Source: Paenibacillus athensensis (lineage in GTDB: Bacteria; Bacillota; Bacilli; Paenibacillales; NBRC-103111). Taken from it: a stretch of DNA of 64,000 bases. The position numbers were made by a program, and so were the translations under genes. Below, piece by piece: positions 1 to 8,910 of the stretch (position 1 is the first letter of the stretch; every line of letters begins with the position of its first letter). Under the pieces are notes generated by a model. The model was not told the DNA's origin and ran no database searches. It saw only the letters and a program-made list of their open reading frames with translations. Location: contig NZ_MYFO02000001.1 of NCBI RefSeq assembly GCF_004514475.2, positions 496,001-560,000 on the forward strand, given 5' to 3'.

Positions 1-1
1 T

Positions 2-499
2 TTCGCAAACTATACTTTTGAAGTAGATTTTTTATTGAGTAGTAATTCATTTGAGATTAAAAACTGCCTTGAACATATCTATGAAAGGGAGGTCGATCGT
101 ACAAGATCAAGCAAGCGTTTAGATGACTCGAATGTAAGTGTTTCCGGAGTCGAAATTCTGCGACTTGCTAAAAAGGAAGGAAAGGGCTGGTTTGCTCTAC
201 TGGTTGCTGAAGAATTATTCTATCTAACCAATATTCCAGATTATATAATGGAAGCCGTTTCTTTTACTTGCACTCATTTGTCCGACCGCCATTTTGAAAA
301 GATGGCTGATTTCAGAATTAAATCAGCAATAGAGGGGGATTTTGATTCGGAGTCGTTTCAAACTGTATTTGATATAAAGGAGTGTTTAAAGGAACAGAAC
401 CTTGATTACTCCACATATATACGTGAATATATGAACGCTTATAAAGAGGAATTAAGAGATGATCAACTAACACTACTGCTAACTAAGATGGGGTTATAG
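2..499 (+). CDS. C-terminal part of OLD-family ATP-dependent endonuclease (GajA-like), cut by window edge
   Basis: The reading frame is open from base 2, so the gene begins before the window and only the last 165 residues are visible. The early YTFEVDF stretch and the later KGWFALLVAEEL stretch resemble the segment that follows the TOPRIM domain in OLD-family nucleases. The ATPase and catalytic TOPRIM acidic residues would lie upstream and cannot be checked. The stop codon lies one base before the ATG of the UvrD-like helicase gene. An OLD nuclease directly followed by a UvrD-like helicase is the arrangement of the Gabija anti-phage system, in which GajA is the nuclease. The family call rests on short similarity and on this neighbour. 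Confidence 0.6.
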   Translation, partial: FANYTFEVDFLLSSNSFEIKNCLEHIYEREVDRTRSSKRLDDSNVSVSGVEILRLAKKEGKGWFALLVAEELFYLTNIPDYIMEAVSFTCTHLSDRHFEKMADFRIKSAIEGDFDSESFQTVFDIKECLKEQNLDYSTYIREYMNAYKEELRDDQLTLLLTKMGL

Positions 500-500
500 T

Positions 501-2237
501 ATGCAGCTTAATTCTGAACAACAGAGAGTTATTGATTTGGATGGCAATATTTTAGTCACAGCGTGCCCAGGGAGTGGGAAGACAAGAACCCTGACTCAAA
601 AAATCGCGTATGAGCTTGCAAGTATTGAACCAAAGAAATACTTAATTGCACTGACGTTTACAAATCGTGCTGCAGATGAAATACAAAAAAGAATTGACTT
701 AATGAATATTGAAACAAATCAATTATGGACCGGTACAATACATGCTTTTGGTTTAGAATGGATCATTAAACCCTATGCAGGCTATCACGATAAAGTGAAA
801 GATGGTTTTACCGTTATTGATGAACATCGGCAAGATACTCTTTTGACACAATTAAAGTCTGATTATGGATATAGGTATTTTGAAGAAGTTAATACAAAAT
901 TTAATCGCAATGGTGACGTGGTTAATGCCTCTTCGAATAAAAGACAAATCATCGCTCGTTATCATTCTTACCTCGATCGTAACAAGCTCATTGATTTTGA
1001 TATGATTCTGTATATTGCATATCGAATTATTATTGAGCGGCCGGAAATTGCAACTACATTGTCAGCGCTATTCTCAAGGATATTTGTTGATGAGTATCAG
1101 GATACACAAGATTTACAGTACGGGATCCTTGGCCAGATCATTCGATTAGGCCAAGGACGGACGAAGGTACTGTTTGTAGGTGATCCCGATCAAGCAATAT
1201 TTGATACTCTAGGGGGTGTTGCTAAATCATTAGAAGAGATTTCTGAGGAAATCGGTGGTTATGCAATTACACACTGTAACTTGTCAGGAAATTATAGATC
1301 GTCTCAAAGAATTATTGATCTATATCGAAATTTTCAGCTTACTGACATTGAAATAACCGCATTGGGTGAAAGTGCCAACGATCATGGAGAAATTACTTTT
1401 AATTCAAGTATTGAAGTTGAATCAGTGACAGAAGAAATTGCGCAAATAATTGATCGAAATATTCAATCTGGAGTACCTATGCATGAAATATGCGTAATTG
1501 CTCCTCAATGGATGTTGTTAATCCCCATGGCGAGAAGATTAAAGGCAATCTTACCACATATTGATTTTGATGCACCAGGACTATCACCCCTACCTAGACG
1601 ACCCGAAAACTTTTGGTTTAAAGTTGCACGATTATTTTTGACTGAACCTCTGCCAAGTTTATATCTGAATCGTGTTCGCTGGGCAAATGAAGTAGTTCGA
1701 GAAATTAATCAATTTACCGGCAATCAACTTGACTTGCAATCAAGGGAACTTCTTAAAATCATAAACTCCATACACTCTGAGCAAGTAGATGGAGAACTGT
1801 TTTTAAGAGAGTCATTCAATGAATTTCTGAATAAAATAAATATCACAATAACGGAACATCCGAATCTAGAGCAACATCATGCGGCGTTCTTTAGTGGATT
1901 GAGACAGAGGATACAACGAGAACTTAACCAAGAAACCCAAGAAATAAAAAGTTTTAAAAATATGTTTAAGCAACACAAAGGGGTGGTTGTAAATACATGC
2001 CAAGGAGTCAAAGGTGAGGAGTTTACTACAGTAATTGCATTTGGATTACTCGAAGGATATATTCCCCACTATTCATTAAGGAACGACATTCAAGCTTCTG
2101 AAAGATCTTCAAAGAAGTTACTTTATGTGATTTGCTCAAGATCAAAGAAAAATCTTCATTTAATTTCAGAGGTGGGGCGACAGTATAACACGGAAGTAAA
2201 TAGGCAATTACAACAATTGGATTTCCTTTATGACTAA
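501..2237 (+). CDS. UvrD/Rep-like superfamily 1 helicase (GajB-like)
   Basis: This 578-residue protein carries the ordered SF1A helicase motifs: Q motif near residue 7, Walker A ACPGSGKT at 21-28, motif Ia LTFTNRAADE at 51-60, motif II VDEYQD at 196-201, motif III VGDPDQ at 226-231, motif IV GNYRSSQR at 263-270, and C-terminal motifs V (TCQGVKGEEF) and VI (YVICSRSKKNL). It is somewhat longer than the reference GajB but has the same plan. It starts one base after the upstream OLD-type gene, so the two are probably co-translated. In Gabija the helicase partners the nuclease to restrict phage DNA. A general repair helicase is possible but less likely given the pairing and the mobile-element-rich surroundings. 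Confidence 0.85.
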   Translation: MQLNSEQQRVIDLDGNILVTACPGSGKTRTLTQKIAYELASIEPKKYLIALTFTNRAADEIQKRIDLMNIETNQLWTGTIHAFGLEWIIKPYAGYHDKVKDGFTVIDEHRQDTLLTQLKSDYGYRYFEEVNTKFNRNGDVVNASSNKRQIIARYHSYLDRNKLIDFDMILYIAYRIIIERPEIATTLSALFSRIFVDEYQDTQDLQYGILGQIIRLGQGRTKVLFVGDPDQAIFDTLGGVAKSLEEISEEIGGYAITHCNLSGNYRSSQRIIDLYRNFQLTDIEITALGESANDHGEITFNSSIEVESVTEEIAQIIDRNIQSGVPMHEICVIAPQWMLLIPMARRLKAILPHIDFDAPGLSPLPRRPENFWFKVARLFLTEPLPSLYLNRVRWANEVVREINQFTGNQLDLQSRELLKIINSIHSEQVDGELFLRESFNEFLNKINITITEHPNLEQHHAAFFSGLRQRIQRELNQETQEIKSFKNMFKQHKGVVVNTCQGVKGEEFTTVIAFGLLEGYIPHYSLRNDIQASERSSKKLLYVICSRSKKNLHLISEVGRQYNTEVNRQLQQLDFLYD

Positions 2238-2311
2238 CAATAATATGCAAAAAATCAAAATTTGATGGATCTGATCAAGACACAGGACTTGATAACGACG
2301 CCGGTCAATCG

Positions 2312-2550
2312 TATCACCAGATCAGCAACGTGTTGAACTTCACCATCATGCCGAACTCACAGGCGCGAAGCCCCGTCTCAATAGCCAGGTGCCTCTTGCC
2401 GGAACCCACCGGACCGTAGAGCACAAGATTGCGCCGTTCATGGCAGGCGTACGGATTGCAGAAGGTGAGCTGGAAGCCGTCGGCAAGTCGCACATGCTCA
2501 CTGACGCGGCGGCCCACGCCACTGACGTTATCGAAGATGAGTATTGGCTA
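2312..2550 (-). pseudogene. IS21-family IstB-like helper ATPase fragment
   Basis: On the minus strand about 80 codons read as an IstB-type ATPase, including RRNLVLYGPVGSGK with a Walker A motif (GPVGSGKRH) and the following LAIETGLRACEFG. Only this middle fragment survives, with no full-length frame on either side and no partner IstA transposase nearby. Its GC content is visibly higher than that of the flanking helicase and SMC-like genes, which fits a separate origin. It is a decayed insertion-sequence scar. Confidence 0.75.
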
Positions 2551-2587
2551 CGGTCAAATTTGTTACTGGAGTAAGGAGAATGGTCCT

Positions 2588-3670
2588 ATGCATCTCAAAC
2601 ATTTAGAATTACATGGCTTTAAATCGTTTCCCGATCGTACAGTTATTGAATGTGCAAATATAGGCTTACAAGTTTTCACAGGCAACGACAGTTCGGATTT
2701 ATTTAATATATTTCGCTTCGCGCTAATGGAAACCAGAGTGCGCAATCTTGATTGTAATAAACTTGTTGAAATGATTTGTGACGAACACGCTTACAACGAA
2801 GCCAATATTAAAATTGAACATGCTGAAACTATTTATGATGGATCAACTTCAATTCATATTAGACGCAGATATTTTCGTTCTGGTGAAAGTGAATATTTAA
2901 TTAACTGGTTGCCGTGTAGATTGACTGATATCAAAAATTTGCTTGATAAGCAAATTAGTGTAGAAAGTATTTCTGTTTGGGGGAGCTATGATCGAAAAAG
3001 ATTTGTAGATTTAGCTCCAGAAATTCGCAGACGACTATGGGACATCCCTCTTGGTGTTAAAAAGAAAATGAAAAAGCTTTCTTTACAGTCAAAAAGTATT
3101 TGGGATAAAAAGTTTGAAATGGAATGGATGGAGAAGCAGCTAAAGGATTTGTCTAAACAACTCTATACCTCAAATAATAAAGCATCAATCGATTGGCCTG
3201 AAAACCAAGTCGAATACATAAAAAAAATTCAACATCGACGCGATTCTATAATTGAAGAGTATAATACATTTCGAGAGTCGCTCGAACGTATGGAAAAAGA
3301 ACATGCAGAACTTCAAGGTGAAGTTGTGTTGCTTATAGAGACAGAGTTTCAACGACTAAATCAAGTTTTCATTCAACAAATGAGACATTGGACCGGTAAG
3401 TCTGCAAAGTTAGTTTTGGACTTGAATATACCCCTAATATCGGGAATTTCTATCGATGGTCTGCCTGATTCAATGAGCCTTGAGGAAAGAAATGCTGTTG
3501 GCTGGGCATTTTGGACAGCATGCATGACTGTTGCAAAGCCGCCAATATCACTCGTACAAATAGATTCAAAGCTAGACGAACCTCATAAAGAGCAAATTTT
3601 AACCATTTTAAATGAACTTTCTCCCAATACGCAAATTTTAGTTTTCAATAATGGAAGTTGGACGTTATAA
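2588..3670 (+). CDS. SMC-like mini-protein with degenerate ATPase head
   Basis: The ATG at 2588 is preceded by GGAGAA and gives 360 residues starting MHLKHLELHGFKSF, the hallmark N-terminus of SMC/ABC-type chromosome proteins. The Walker A site that should follow (GPNGSGKS) reads TGNDSSDLF at residues 31-39 and lacks the lysine. The C-terminus keeps the spacing of the SMC signature and Walker B region (MSLEERNAVGWAF, then SLVQIDSKLDEPHKEQI), but neither LSGGE nor the acidic DE pair is intact. The middle is a short charged helical region of about 200 residues, not the roughly 900-residue coiled coil of SMC. The open frame could start further upstream, but that part overlaps the IstB scar. The function is unknown; a non-hydrolysing SMC-like scaffold or a decayed SMC fusion are both possible. 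Confidence 0.6.
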   Translation: MHLKHLELHGFKSFPDRTVIECANIGLQVFTGNDSSDLFNIFRFALMETRVRNLDCNKLVEMICDEHAYNEANIKIEHAETIYDGSTSIHIRRRYFRSGESEYLINWLPCRLTDIKNLLDKQISVESISVWGSYDRKRFVDLAPEIRRRLWDIPLGVKKKMKKLSLQSKSIWDKKFEMEWMEKQLKDLSKQLYTSNNKASIDWPENQVEYIKKIQHRRDSIIEEYNTFRESLERMEKEHAELQGEVVLLIETEFQRLNQVFIQQMRHWTGKSAKLVLDLNIPLISGISIDGLPDSMSLEERNAVGWAFWTACMTVAKPPISLVQIDSKLDEPHKEQILTILNELSPNTQILVFNNGSWTL

Positions 3671-3865
3671 GGCAGTTATCCAAAAAAAGCAATTTCTCAT
3701 CAAGAAAGAATTCATGTGAGTCGCAGATAATCAATAATGTTTGAGGTCGCACCAAGGAGCATATGTGTAGTTTTAGGGCTTGTTGAACGAAAATTACAAA
3801 ATAAATCATCTGTAGGCGGTACGGTTTCTGCAGCATGTTGAAACCATTTTACATAGGAGAATCAG

Positions 3866-4567
3866 ATGTTCACAAATATCAAATATTATTGTAAAAGGCT
3901 CGCTAAAATACTTATTCAAGGGAGAGTACAATTCCTCCAACTTATGTTTTTTGAACTGCTTGTATTTGGGGTAATGTTTGGACCATCAAAGATGCATGAA
4001 GCATTTATGGTGCTTGTTTTTCTTGGACCAGTTTTATTTCTTTTAAATATAAGAATTTTATTAAGTAAGAACATATTATTTATGGCATACTATACATTTT
4101 TTTCAATACCAGCGTGTATTGCTTATTTTATTGCGGCTTCATTTAAAATTCACATGATTACAATGCTTGTTATTACTTTTATTGTTTGTTTATTATATTT
4201 TTATGTTCTTTTGTTAAAATATAAACTGGACGAAGCTTTTCTTGACAATGTTAAAATATCACTGGATTTGGTGAGACTATTTTTTATATTAGTTTTGGCA
4301 TGGGTTGGGATTTATGCTAACTTAAGCAGTACTCTGGGGGATTTTTCTGGATTTCTAAATGTCTTTGCATCGTATAAGGCACTTTCATTTGCTGATGTTA
4401 AGAGTAAGTTCTTAATTAATTTTCAAGCAATGTCGTTGCCGTTTATTGTCTCTGCGTCATTGATAAGAATATTGGTAGATGTTATTTTGTTAATAAAAAA
4501 GCATCACAAGAATAAAATATATTTTATTGCTTTGCAAAGTCTAGTATTTATTAAAAAGCAAAAGTAA
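3866..4567 (+). CDS. Multi-pass membrane protein of unknown function
   Basis: The gene encodes 233 residues with about six hydrophobic segments (for example around residues 22-65, 70-95, 98-125, 135-155 and 195-215) and very AT-rich codon use. A good ribosome binding site, AGGAGAATCAG, precedes the ATG. I do not recognise a family. The protein lies downstream of the SMC-like gene in the same direction, separated by 195 bases, in a stretch that looks like a defence or mobile island. It may belong with the SMC-like gene, but nothing in the sequence proves that. Confidence 0.6.
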   Translation: MFTNIKYYCKRLAKILIQGRVQFLQLMFFELLVFGVMFGPSKMHEAFMVLVFLGPVLFLLNIRILLSKNILFMAYYTFFSIPACIAYFIAASFKIHMITMLVITFIVCLLYFYVLLLKYKLDEAFLDNVKISLDLVRLFFILVLAWVGIYANLSSTLGDFSGFLNVFASYKALSFADVKSKFLINFQAMSLPFIVSASLIRILVDVILLIKKHHKNKIYFIALQSLVFIKKQK

Positions 4568-4604
4568 TTTTAGGCTAAATGATGATAAAATCAAAGCCGA
4601 ACAT

Positions 4605-4845
4605 TCTTGTGGAACAAAGAGCAACTGCGAGCGTTCATCAAGGAGAATAAGCTGGGGTGACGGCTCAAGATGCTCAGGACGCCTTTGAAGAATCTATTTA
4701 CGGAATCCAAGAGATGCTCGAGGTGGATTTGGACAGGCACTTGAGTTATGAGTTGAAGACCAAGACAACGCCGAACATTCGCTACGATTAAGGAAGAAGA
4801 ACGACGTCAGCGAGTACGGTTATGAACATGGGGGAAATGGGGGTG
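4605..4845 (+). pseudogene. IS256-family transposase N-terminal remnant
   Basis: Translating across frames gives LWNKEQLRAFIKENK, then VTAQDAQDAFEESI and IQEMLEVDLDRHLSYE, then KKNDVSEYG. In this order these match the N-terminus of IS256-family (Mutator-type) transposases. The pieces are split by frameshifts and a stop, and the remaining roughly 300 residues, including the DDE domain, are absent. It fills the gap between the membrane protein and the HNH gene and has no intact ends that I could see. Confidence 0.75.
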
Positions 4846-4851
4846 TGAGAT

Positions 4852-6447
4852 ATGGATAGTGATTCACAAATCATACGTGATCGGCTCACATATTTGTATC
4901 CTAACAAAATTGTAGATGGGCTAAGCGGGAAAGATCGTTCGTTTTACAGTGTCATATACGGATATCTCAAGGAAAACCATCCAGGAGTTGGTTTAGAGGA
5001 GTATGTCCGCTCTCTTGGATTTGATTACATACGTAGAAGCGCAGGCAATAACGTGGTGAACGATTTTGATTTTGCCTCGGTTCATTATCTGATTGAAAAT
5101 TTCGAAGATATCAACCAAACTGTAATAGCTCAGTTGATTGGTATTTCCCGGCAGCGAGTTTCCCAGCGTCTACACGAAGCTACACAGGGAGGACGAGACT
5201 GGAGGGCATCCGGACTTACTGACGAAGAACGACTCATTATACAAATCATGATCGAAGAGGACCTTTATGTTTTTGAATATGACGACAACAGTATTGCGAT
5301 ATTAACCGCTTCACCAAAAGGACCTGTATTTTTACATCGAAACGTCGAATCGATCAGGTTTCATTTCGATTTTGATCACGAAATACTTCAATTGCTCGCA
5401 TCAAAGGATCGGAATCGGTTCAGTGAAGTGAATCATGATCATCGTCGTGCTTTTGAACAAGTGAGCGTGGTTAACCAGTTGTATTTTCGTCCAACCTCAA
5501 ATGACAGCACTCTGAACATAAGATACTACTGCTACAATCGTGGAATTGAATTTGAAGAGTATTTAGAGGAACTTGGTATCCATCCTATTATTGATGGAAG
5601 AGTGTTGACAGATGAAGATTGGTTTAATAGATTATTGCCCTATGTAGGAAGCGACGGGGTTCTCCGGGTTCCTCACCGGTCTAGCGCTCAAACAGGTCTG
5701 GCGAGGCGTGCAAGGGAGTTTGGGATGAGTGCGCAGGAATATGCTGAAATACTTGGGTTTCAATGGAGACATCGTGATTTTGCTTCTGAACACCAACGGC
5801 ATTTGGTAAGATATGAGGAACTTATAAAGGAACAATCGTTTGATGGGTTTGTTTACTTGCCTTCGGACGGCGGACTTTATCGGGCGTTATACCACTTCTT
5901 ACGAGGCCGCTACGAAACCATTCAAACGTTTTTAGAAAGAATCGGCTTAGAAAGGCTTAATAAAGAAGAATACCGATCTCGTTTTGGGATTGCAGGCGCG
6001 ATTTTAGAGAAACTAAAAGAACTACAGTCGGATTCTCAATATGAAATAGGCTCTGATGAACGGATTGCAAGAAACAAAAAAATGGTGACACTGCTCAAAA
6101 AACTTTATGACTACCATTGCCAGATTTGCGGTACAGATCTTCCCTTAATTCCTCGCATCGAAAAAGATGACGGTACTTATTATTGCGAAGTCCACCATGT
6201 GACCCCGCTCGGAACGGCGGAGACAGCTGCTGATGTCGAGACGTTAGATCATTATTTAAACGCCCTTTGTTTATGTTCATATCATCACTCCTATGTCCAT
6301 TATTACAAAGGGGGGTATTCTGATATCATCATAGATGGAGATCAGATTTGTCTGTTGTCGGTCCACGGAGAGAAATTGCCGCTACTCTTAAACAAGCACA
6401 TTAATCTCGAAATAAGAGAGTGTGTAGAATCCTGTGAGGAAATATAA
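4852..6447 (+). CDS. HNH endonuclease with N-terminal HTH and repeated LGF motifs
   Basis: This 531-residue protein ends in a typical HNH/McrA-type nuclease domain: CQIC at residues 423-426, EVHH near 446-449, and an ALCLCSYHH stretch near 472-480, giving zinc-knuckle cysteines and catalytic histidines. Near residues 88-110 a helix-turn-helix-like stretch (VIAQLIGISRQRVSQRL) suggests DNA binding. A motif ending EYVRSLGF, EYLEELGI, EYAEILGF and FLERIGLE recurs four times at irregular spacing. I do not recognise a named family for the whole protein. A GGGGGTG ribosome binding site precedes the start. Its place among mobile remnants suggests a restriction or defence role, which is inference. Confidence 0.75.
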   Translation: MDSDSQIIRDRLTYLYPNKIVDGLSGKDRSFYSVIYGYLKENHPGVGLEEYVRSLGFDYIRRSAGNNVVNDFDFASVHYLIENFEDINQTVIAQLIGISRQRVSQRLHEATQGGRDWRASGLTDEERLIIQIMIEEDLYVFEYDDNSIAILTASPKGPVFLHRNVESIRFHFDFDHEILQLLASKDRNRFSEVNHDHRRAFEQVSVVNQLYFRPTSNDSTLNIRYYCYNRGIEFEEYLEELGIHPIIDGRVLTDEDWFNRLLPYVGSDGVLRVPHRSSAQTGLARRAREFGMSAQEYAEILGFQWRHRDFASEHQRHLVRYEELIKEQSFDGFVYLPSDGGLYRALYHFLRGRYETIQTFLERIGLERLNKEEYRSRFGIAGAILEKLKELQSDSQYEIGSDERIARNKKMVTLLKKLYDYHCQICGTDLPLIPRIEKDDGTYYCEVHHVTPLGTAETAADVETLDHYLNALCLCSYHHSYVHYYKGGYSDIIIDGDQICLLSVHGEKLPLLLNKHINLEIRECVESCEEI

Positions 6448-6486
6448 AAACAATGAAGAATAGTTTTTTAAGTAGGAGTGATATTT

Positions 6487-7092
6487 GTGCAATATGTCAA
6501 TGAAGCAGAATACTACCACATTCAAAGAAATAAACGCTGGGGAGATAGGGATAACTGGAATGTCGGTGATGTCATTGAAATTGGAAAGATTCAAAATAAG
6601 TTTATGGAAAGTCGTTATTCTACTGATTATAAAATTGATCCTGAGCTAAATTTTGAATCGGTTATACTTAAATTGCAGGGAAAACCACTAGATAAAATGG
6701 ATCGCCGTTTCCTCCAAGATATTAGCAATGTATGGAGAGAATACATTACAAAAACTAGGGAATATATTTTTGAATACGAAAGGGTTAGAATTAATAATAA
6801 ATTGCCATCAAGGTTCAGGTGCTTATTTGTAACGGATAAAGAAGGGATTAAGTATTGGTTACCGTTACTAGGGAATGCAGACGAAGCAAGTATTTACAAA
6901 CTCGCTCTTACAGGAATAATTCACAAAACTAATGAAAAATTCGTTCGATTAAATACAAACAGCCAAGAATTTAATCATGAACAAGCAAGAAAATACTGGG
7001 CTGGGGAAGATGCTGAGCAACAAGGTTATGAATACCTTTTTGAAGGTAAAGTCAAAGTGCTAGATGTCGTTAATAAAGTGTATCAGGTTTAA
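6487..7092 (+). CDS. DUF2441-like protein
   Basis: The GTG at 6487 lies about nine bases after TAGGAG; an in-frame GTG at 6478 overlaps that site, so the downstream start is chosen, giving 201 residues. The sequence has YYHIQRNKRW and WNVGDVIEIG at the start, LPSRFRCLFV and YWLPLLG in the middle, and ALTGIIHKTN then ARKYWAGE near the end. This pattern is typical of the DUF2441 family, whose biochemical role I do not know. It follows the HNH gene by 39 bases in the same direction and may be co-transcribed with it. Confidence 0.6.
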   Translation: MQYVNEAEYYHIQRNKRWGDRDNWNVGDVIEIGKIQNKFMESRYSTDYKIDPELNFESVILKLQGKPLDKMDRRFLQDISNVWREYITKTREYIFEYERVRINNKLPSRFRCLFVTDKEGIKYWLPLLGNADEASIYKLALTGIIHKTNEKFVRLNTNSQEFNHEQARKYWAGEDAEQQGYEYLFEGKVKVLDVVNKVYQV

Positions 7093-7128
7093 TGCAGTTT
7101 AAGGATAGCCGGAGTTGCCCTTGATTTC

Positions 7129-7740
7129 GTGGTGAGGTACTCAAAAAAGTTTTTGAAGAATTGTATGGTGACATTCGGACTCGCCAACATAGAGAATGAA
7201 CGGATCAGGTCAAGGAAGTCTACGAGGAATCCCCGTCAGCTCTATGGCAGTCCCAAGGTCACCGAGAAGCTCCATCAGCAAGGAGTGACGATCTCAGGAA
7301 GGCTGGCTGTACTTGGCGAGCTAATGGACTTGTACTCCCGCAAAATCGTCGGCTGGTACACGAGAGACCACATAACCAAGGAGTTGGTGTTGCAGGCGCT
7401 GCGACAGGATTACGGTCGTCAGCGTCCCGATGGTGCGGTCTTACACCATTCCGACCGTGGCAATCAGTATGTCGCACACGAGTACCAGGAGTTGCTTCAG
7501 GTTTACTTCATGACCGGCAGCATGGCCCGCAAAGGCAACGATAACGCTTGTATTGAATCCTTTCACAGTATCATCAAAAAAGAGTTGATCTATTTGAATA
7601 AATACGCAACCCCATGCGGAGGCTCAGCGAAGCATTTTCGAGTACATTGAAGTTTTTTACAACAACGCGCGCATTCATTCGTCGATCGGGTATCAAACGC
7701 CCACTGAGTTCTTGTCATTTGATCAACGTTTCAAAAATTA
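7129..7740 (+). pseudogene. IS3-family (IS150-like) OrfB transposase remnant
   Basis: The frame 7129-7650 contains YGSPKVTEKLHQQGVTIS, then jumps directly to GELMDLYSRKIVGWY, HHSDRGNQYVAHEYQ and ARKGNDNACIESFHS, the DDE core of IS3 OrfB. The stretch between the helical N-terminal part and the first catalytic aspartate is deleted, so the first D is missing. After 7630 the protein continues in another frame as EYIEVFYNNARIHSSIGYQ, the usual OrfB C-terminus. At least one internal deletion and one frameshift make it inactive. Confidence 0.85.
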
Positions 7741-7754
7741 CGTAAAATATAAAT

Positions 7755-7783
7755 TTGACGAAGTTTTACTCAAAAGGTATAAT
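7755..7783 (+). promoter_or_regulatory. Consensus sigma-A promoter of the integrase
   Basis: TTGACG at 7755-7760 and a perfect TATAAT at 7778-7783 are separated by exactly 17 bases. Transcription should start near 7790, so the longer frame opening near 7755 cannot be the true start. It fits the integrase GTG at 7818. Confidence 0.8.
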
Positions 7784-7817
7784 CAGGGATAATATAAGAT
7801 CGGCGGAGGGGATGCTC

Positions 7818-8903
7818 GTGGATTTTGAAAGCAGGCAGAAGCTCAATCGACGAATAAATGAAAAGCTTACAAATCTACCTTGGTTTATCAAAGAATATGT
7901 TGCAAAAAAACGGAGGAAGCTTTCAGCTGCAACATTATTAAATTATTGCCACGATTACATCATCTTCCTTGAGTGGCTGACCAAAGAAAAGCATTTCGAA
8001 GGAGCGATGTTGGAGATCCCATTGACCGTGCTGGAGACTTTGACCACACAGCAAGTAGAGGATTTTTTAAACTACTTAGATTTAGAGTTAGATAACTCAA
8101 AATTAACTGTAAATCGTAAATTGTCTGCACTAAAGTCTTTATTCGGCTATCTACAAAATCAAGCTGAGACTAGGGATCTAAAACCGTATATAGAACGTAA
8201 CGTAATGGCGAAAATCGAACTGAACTCAATAAAAGAGGATCAGGAAACCATAGCCAATCGAATTGGAGGGAAAATTTTAAAGGGAGACGAGTTTGAACAA
8301 TTCAGGCTATTTGTAGCACACGATTACGGAGAAATATACAGAAAAAATAAAAAAATATATAATTTTCATCAAAAAAACCGGGAAAGAGACACCGCAATCA
8401 TCTCATTAATACTTGGATCTGGGTTACGATTATCGGAGATCGCCGGCTGTGACACTCAGGATCTAGATTTGAAGAAATGTTGCATCCGGGTGATTAGAAA
8501 GGGAAATAAAGAACAATATGTATTTTTTAGCGAGCAGGCGTTGCATGATCTAAAAGAATATCTCACGATCAGAGAGAGCCGGTATAGCATAGACAAAAAT
8601 AACAAGGCTCTGTTTGTTGCAGCTGCTATCGGGCCAACGGGGAAGACCAGGAGGTTAACCCCACGTTCAATTGAAAAAATGGTTGAAAAATATGCAGTGG
8701 CAAACGGAAGACCGTCCTTGACAGTTCATACGCTTCGTCATTCATTCGCAACGAGGTATCATCAGGAGAACAATGATGTGCCCAAACTCAGAAATCAACT
8801 TGGGCATTCTGCAGTTCAAACAACGATGATTTACACACATCTTACAAACGATGAATTAAAGCAAGCCGTCGATAGGATGGATGAGGTTGCTGGAGAAAAG
8901 TGA
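7818..8903 (+). CDS. XerS-like tyrosine recombinase / integrase
   Basis: The GTG at 7818 follows GGAGGGG at six bases (an ATG at 7812 is the alternative) and gives 361 residues. The catalytic box is complete: GSGLRLSEI for the first arginine, HTLRHSFAT for the H-x-x-R pair, LGHSAVQTT for the second histidine and IYTHL for the nucleophilic tyrosine. The N-terminal SAM-like domain is present (SAATLLNYCHDY, then TVNRKLSALKSLFGYL). It is clearly a paralogue of the recombinase encoded at 60397-61482, sharing for example ERNVMAKIE against KRNVMAKVE. As the last gene of the island before a transposon-end-like repeat array, it is probably the island's integrase. Confidence 0.85.
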   Translation: MDFESRQKLNRRINEKLTNLPWFIKEYVAKKRRKLSAATLLNYCHDYIIFLEWLTKEKHFEGAMLEIPLTVLETLTTQQVEDFLNYLDLELDNSKLTVNRKLSALKSLFGYLQNQAETRDLKPYIERNVMAKIELNSIKEDQETIANRIGGKILKGDEFEQFRLFVAHDYGEIYRKNKKIYNFHQKNRERDTAIISLILGSGLRLSEIAGCDTQDLDLKKCCIRVIRKGNKEQYVFFSEQALHDLKEYLTIRESRYSIDKNNKALFVAAAIGPTGKTRRLTPRSIEKMVEKYAVANGRPSLTVHTLRHSFATRYHQENNDVPKLRNQLGHSAVQTTMIYTHLTNDELKQAVDRMDEVAGEK

Positions 8904-8910
8904 AACAGTA

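Noticed and set aside
3645-3836. 63-codon minus-strand frame downstream of the SMC-like gene
   Set aside because: No recognisable family, no good ribosome site, and it runs into the SMC-like gene.
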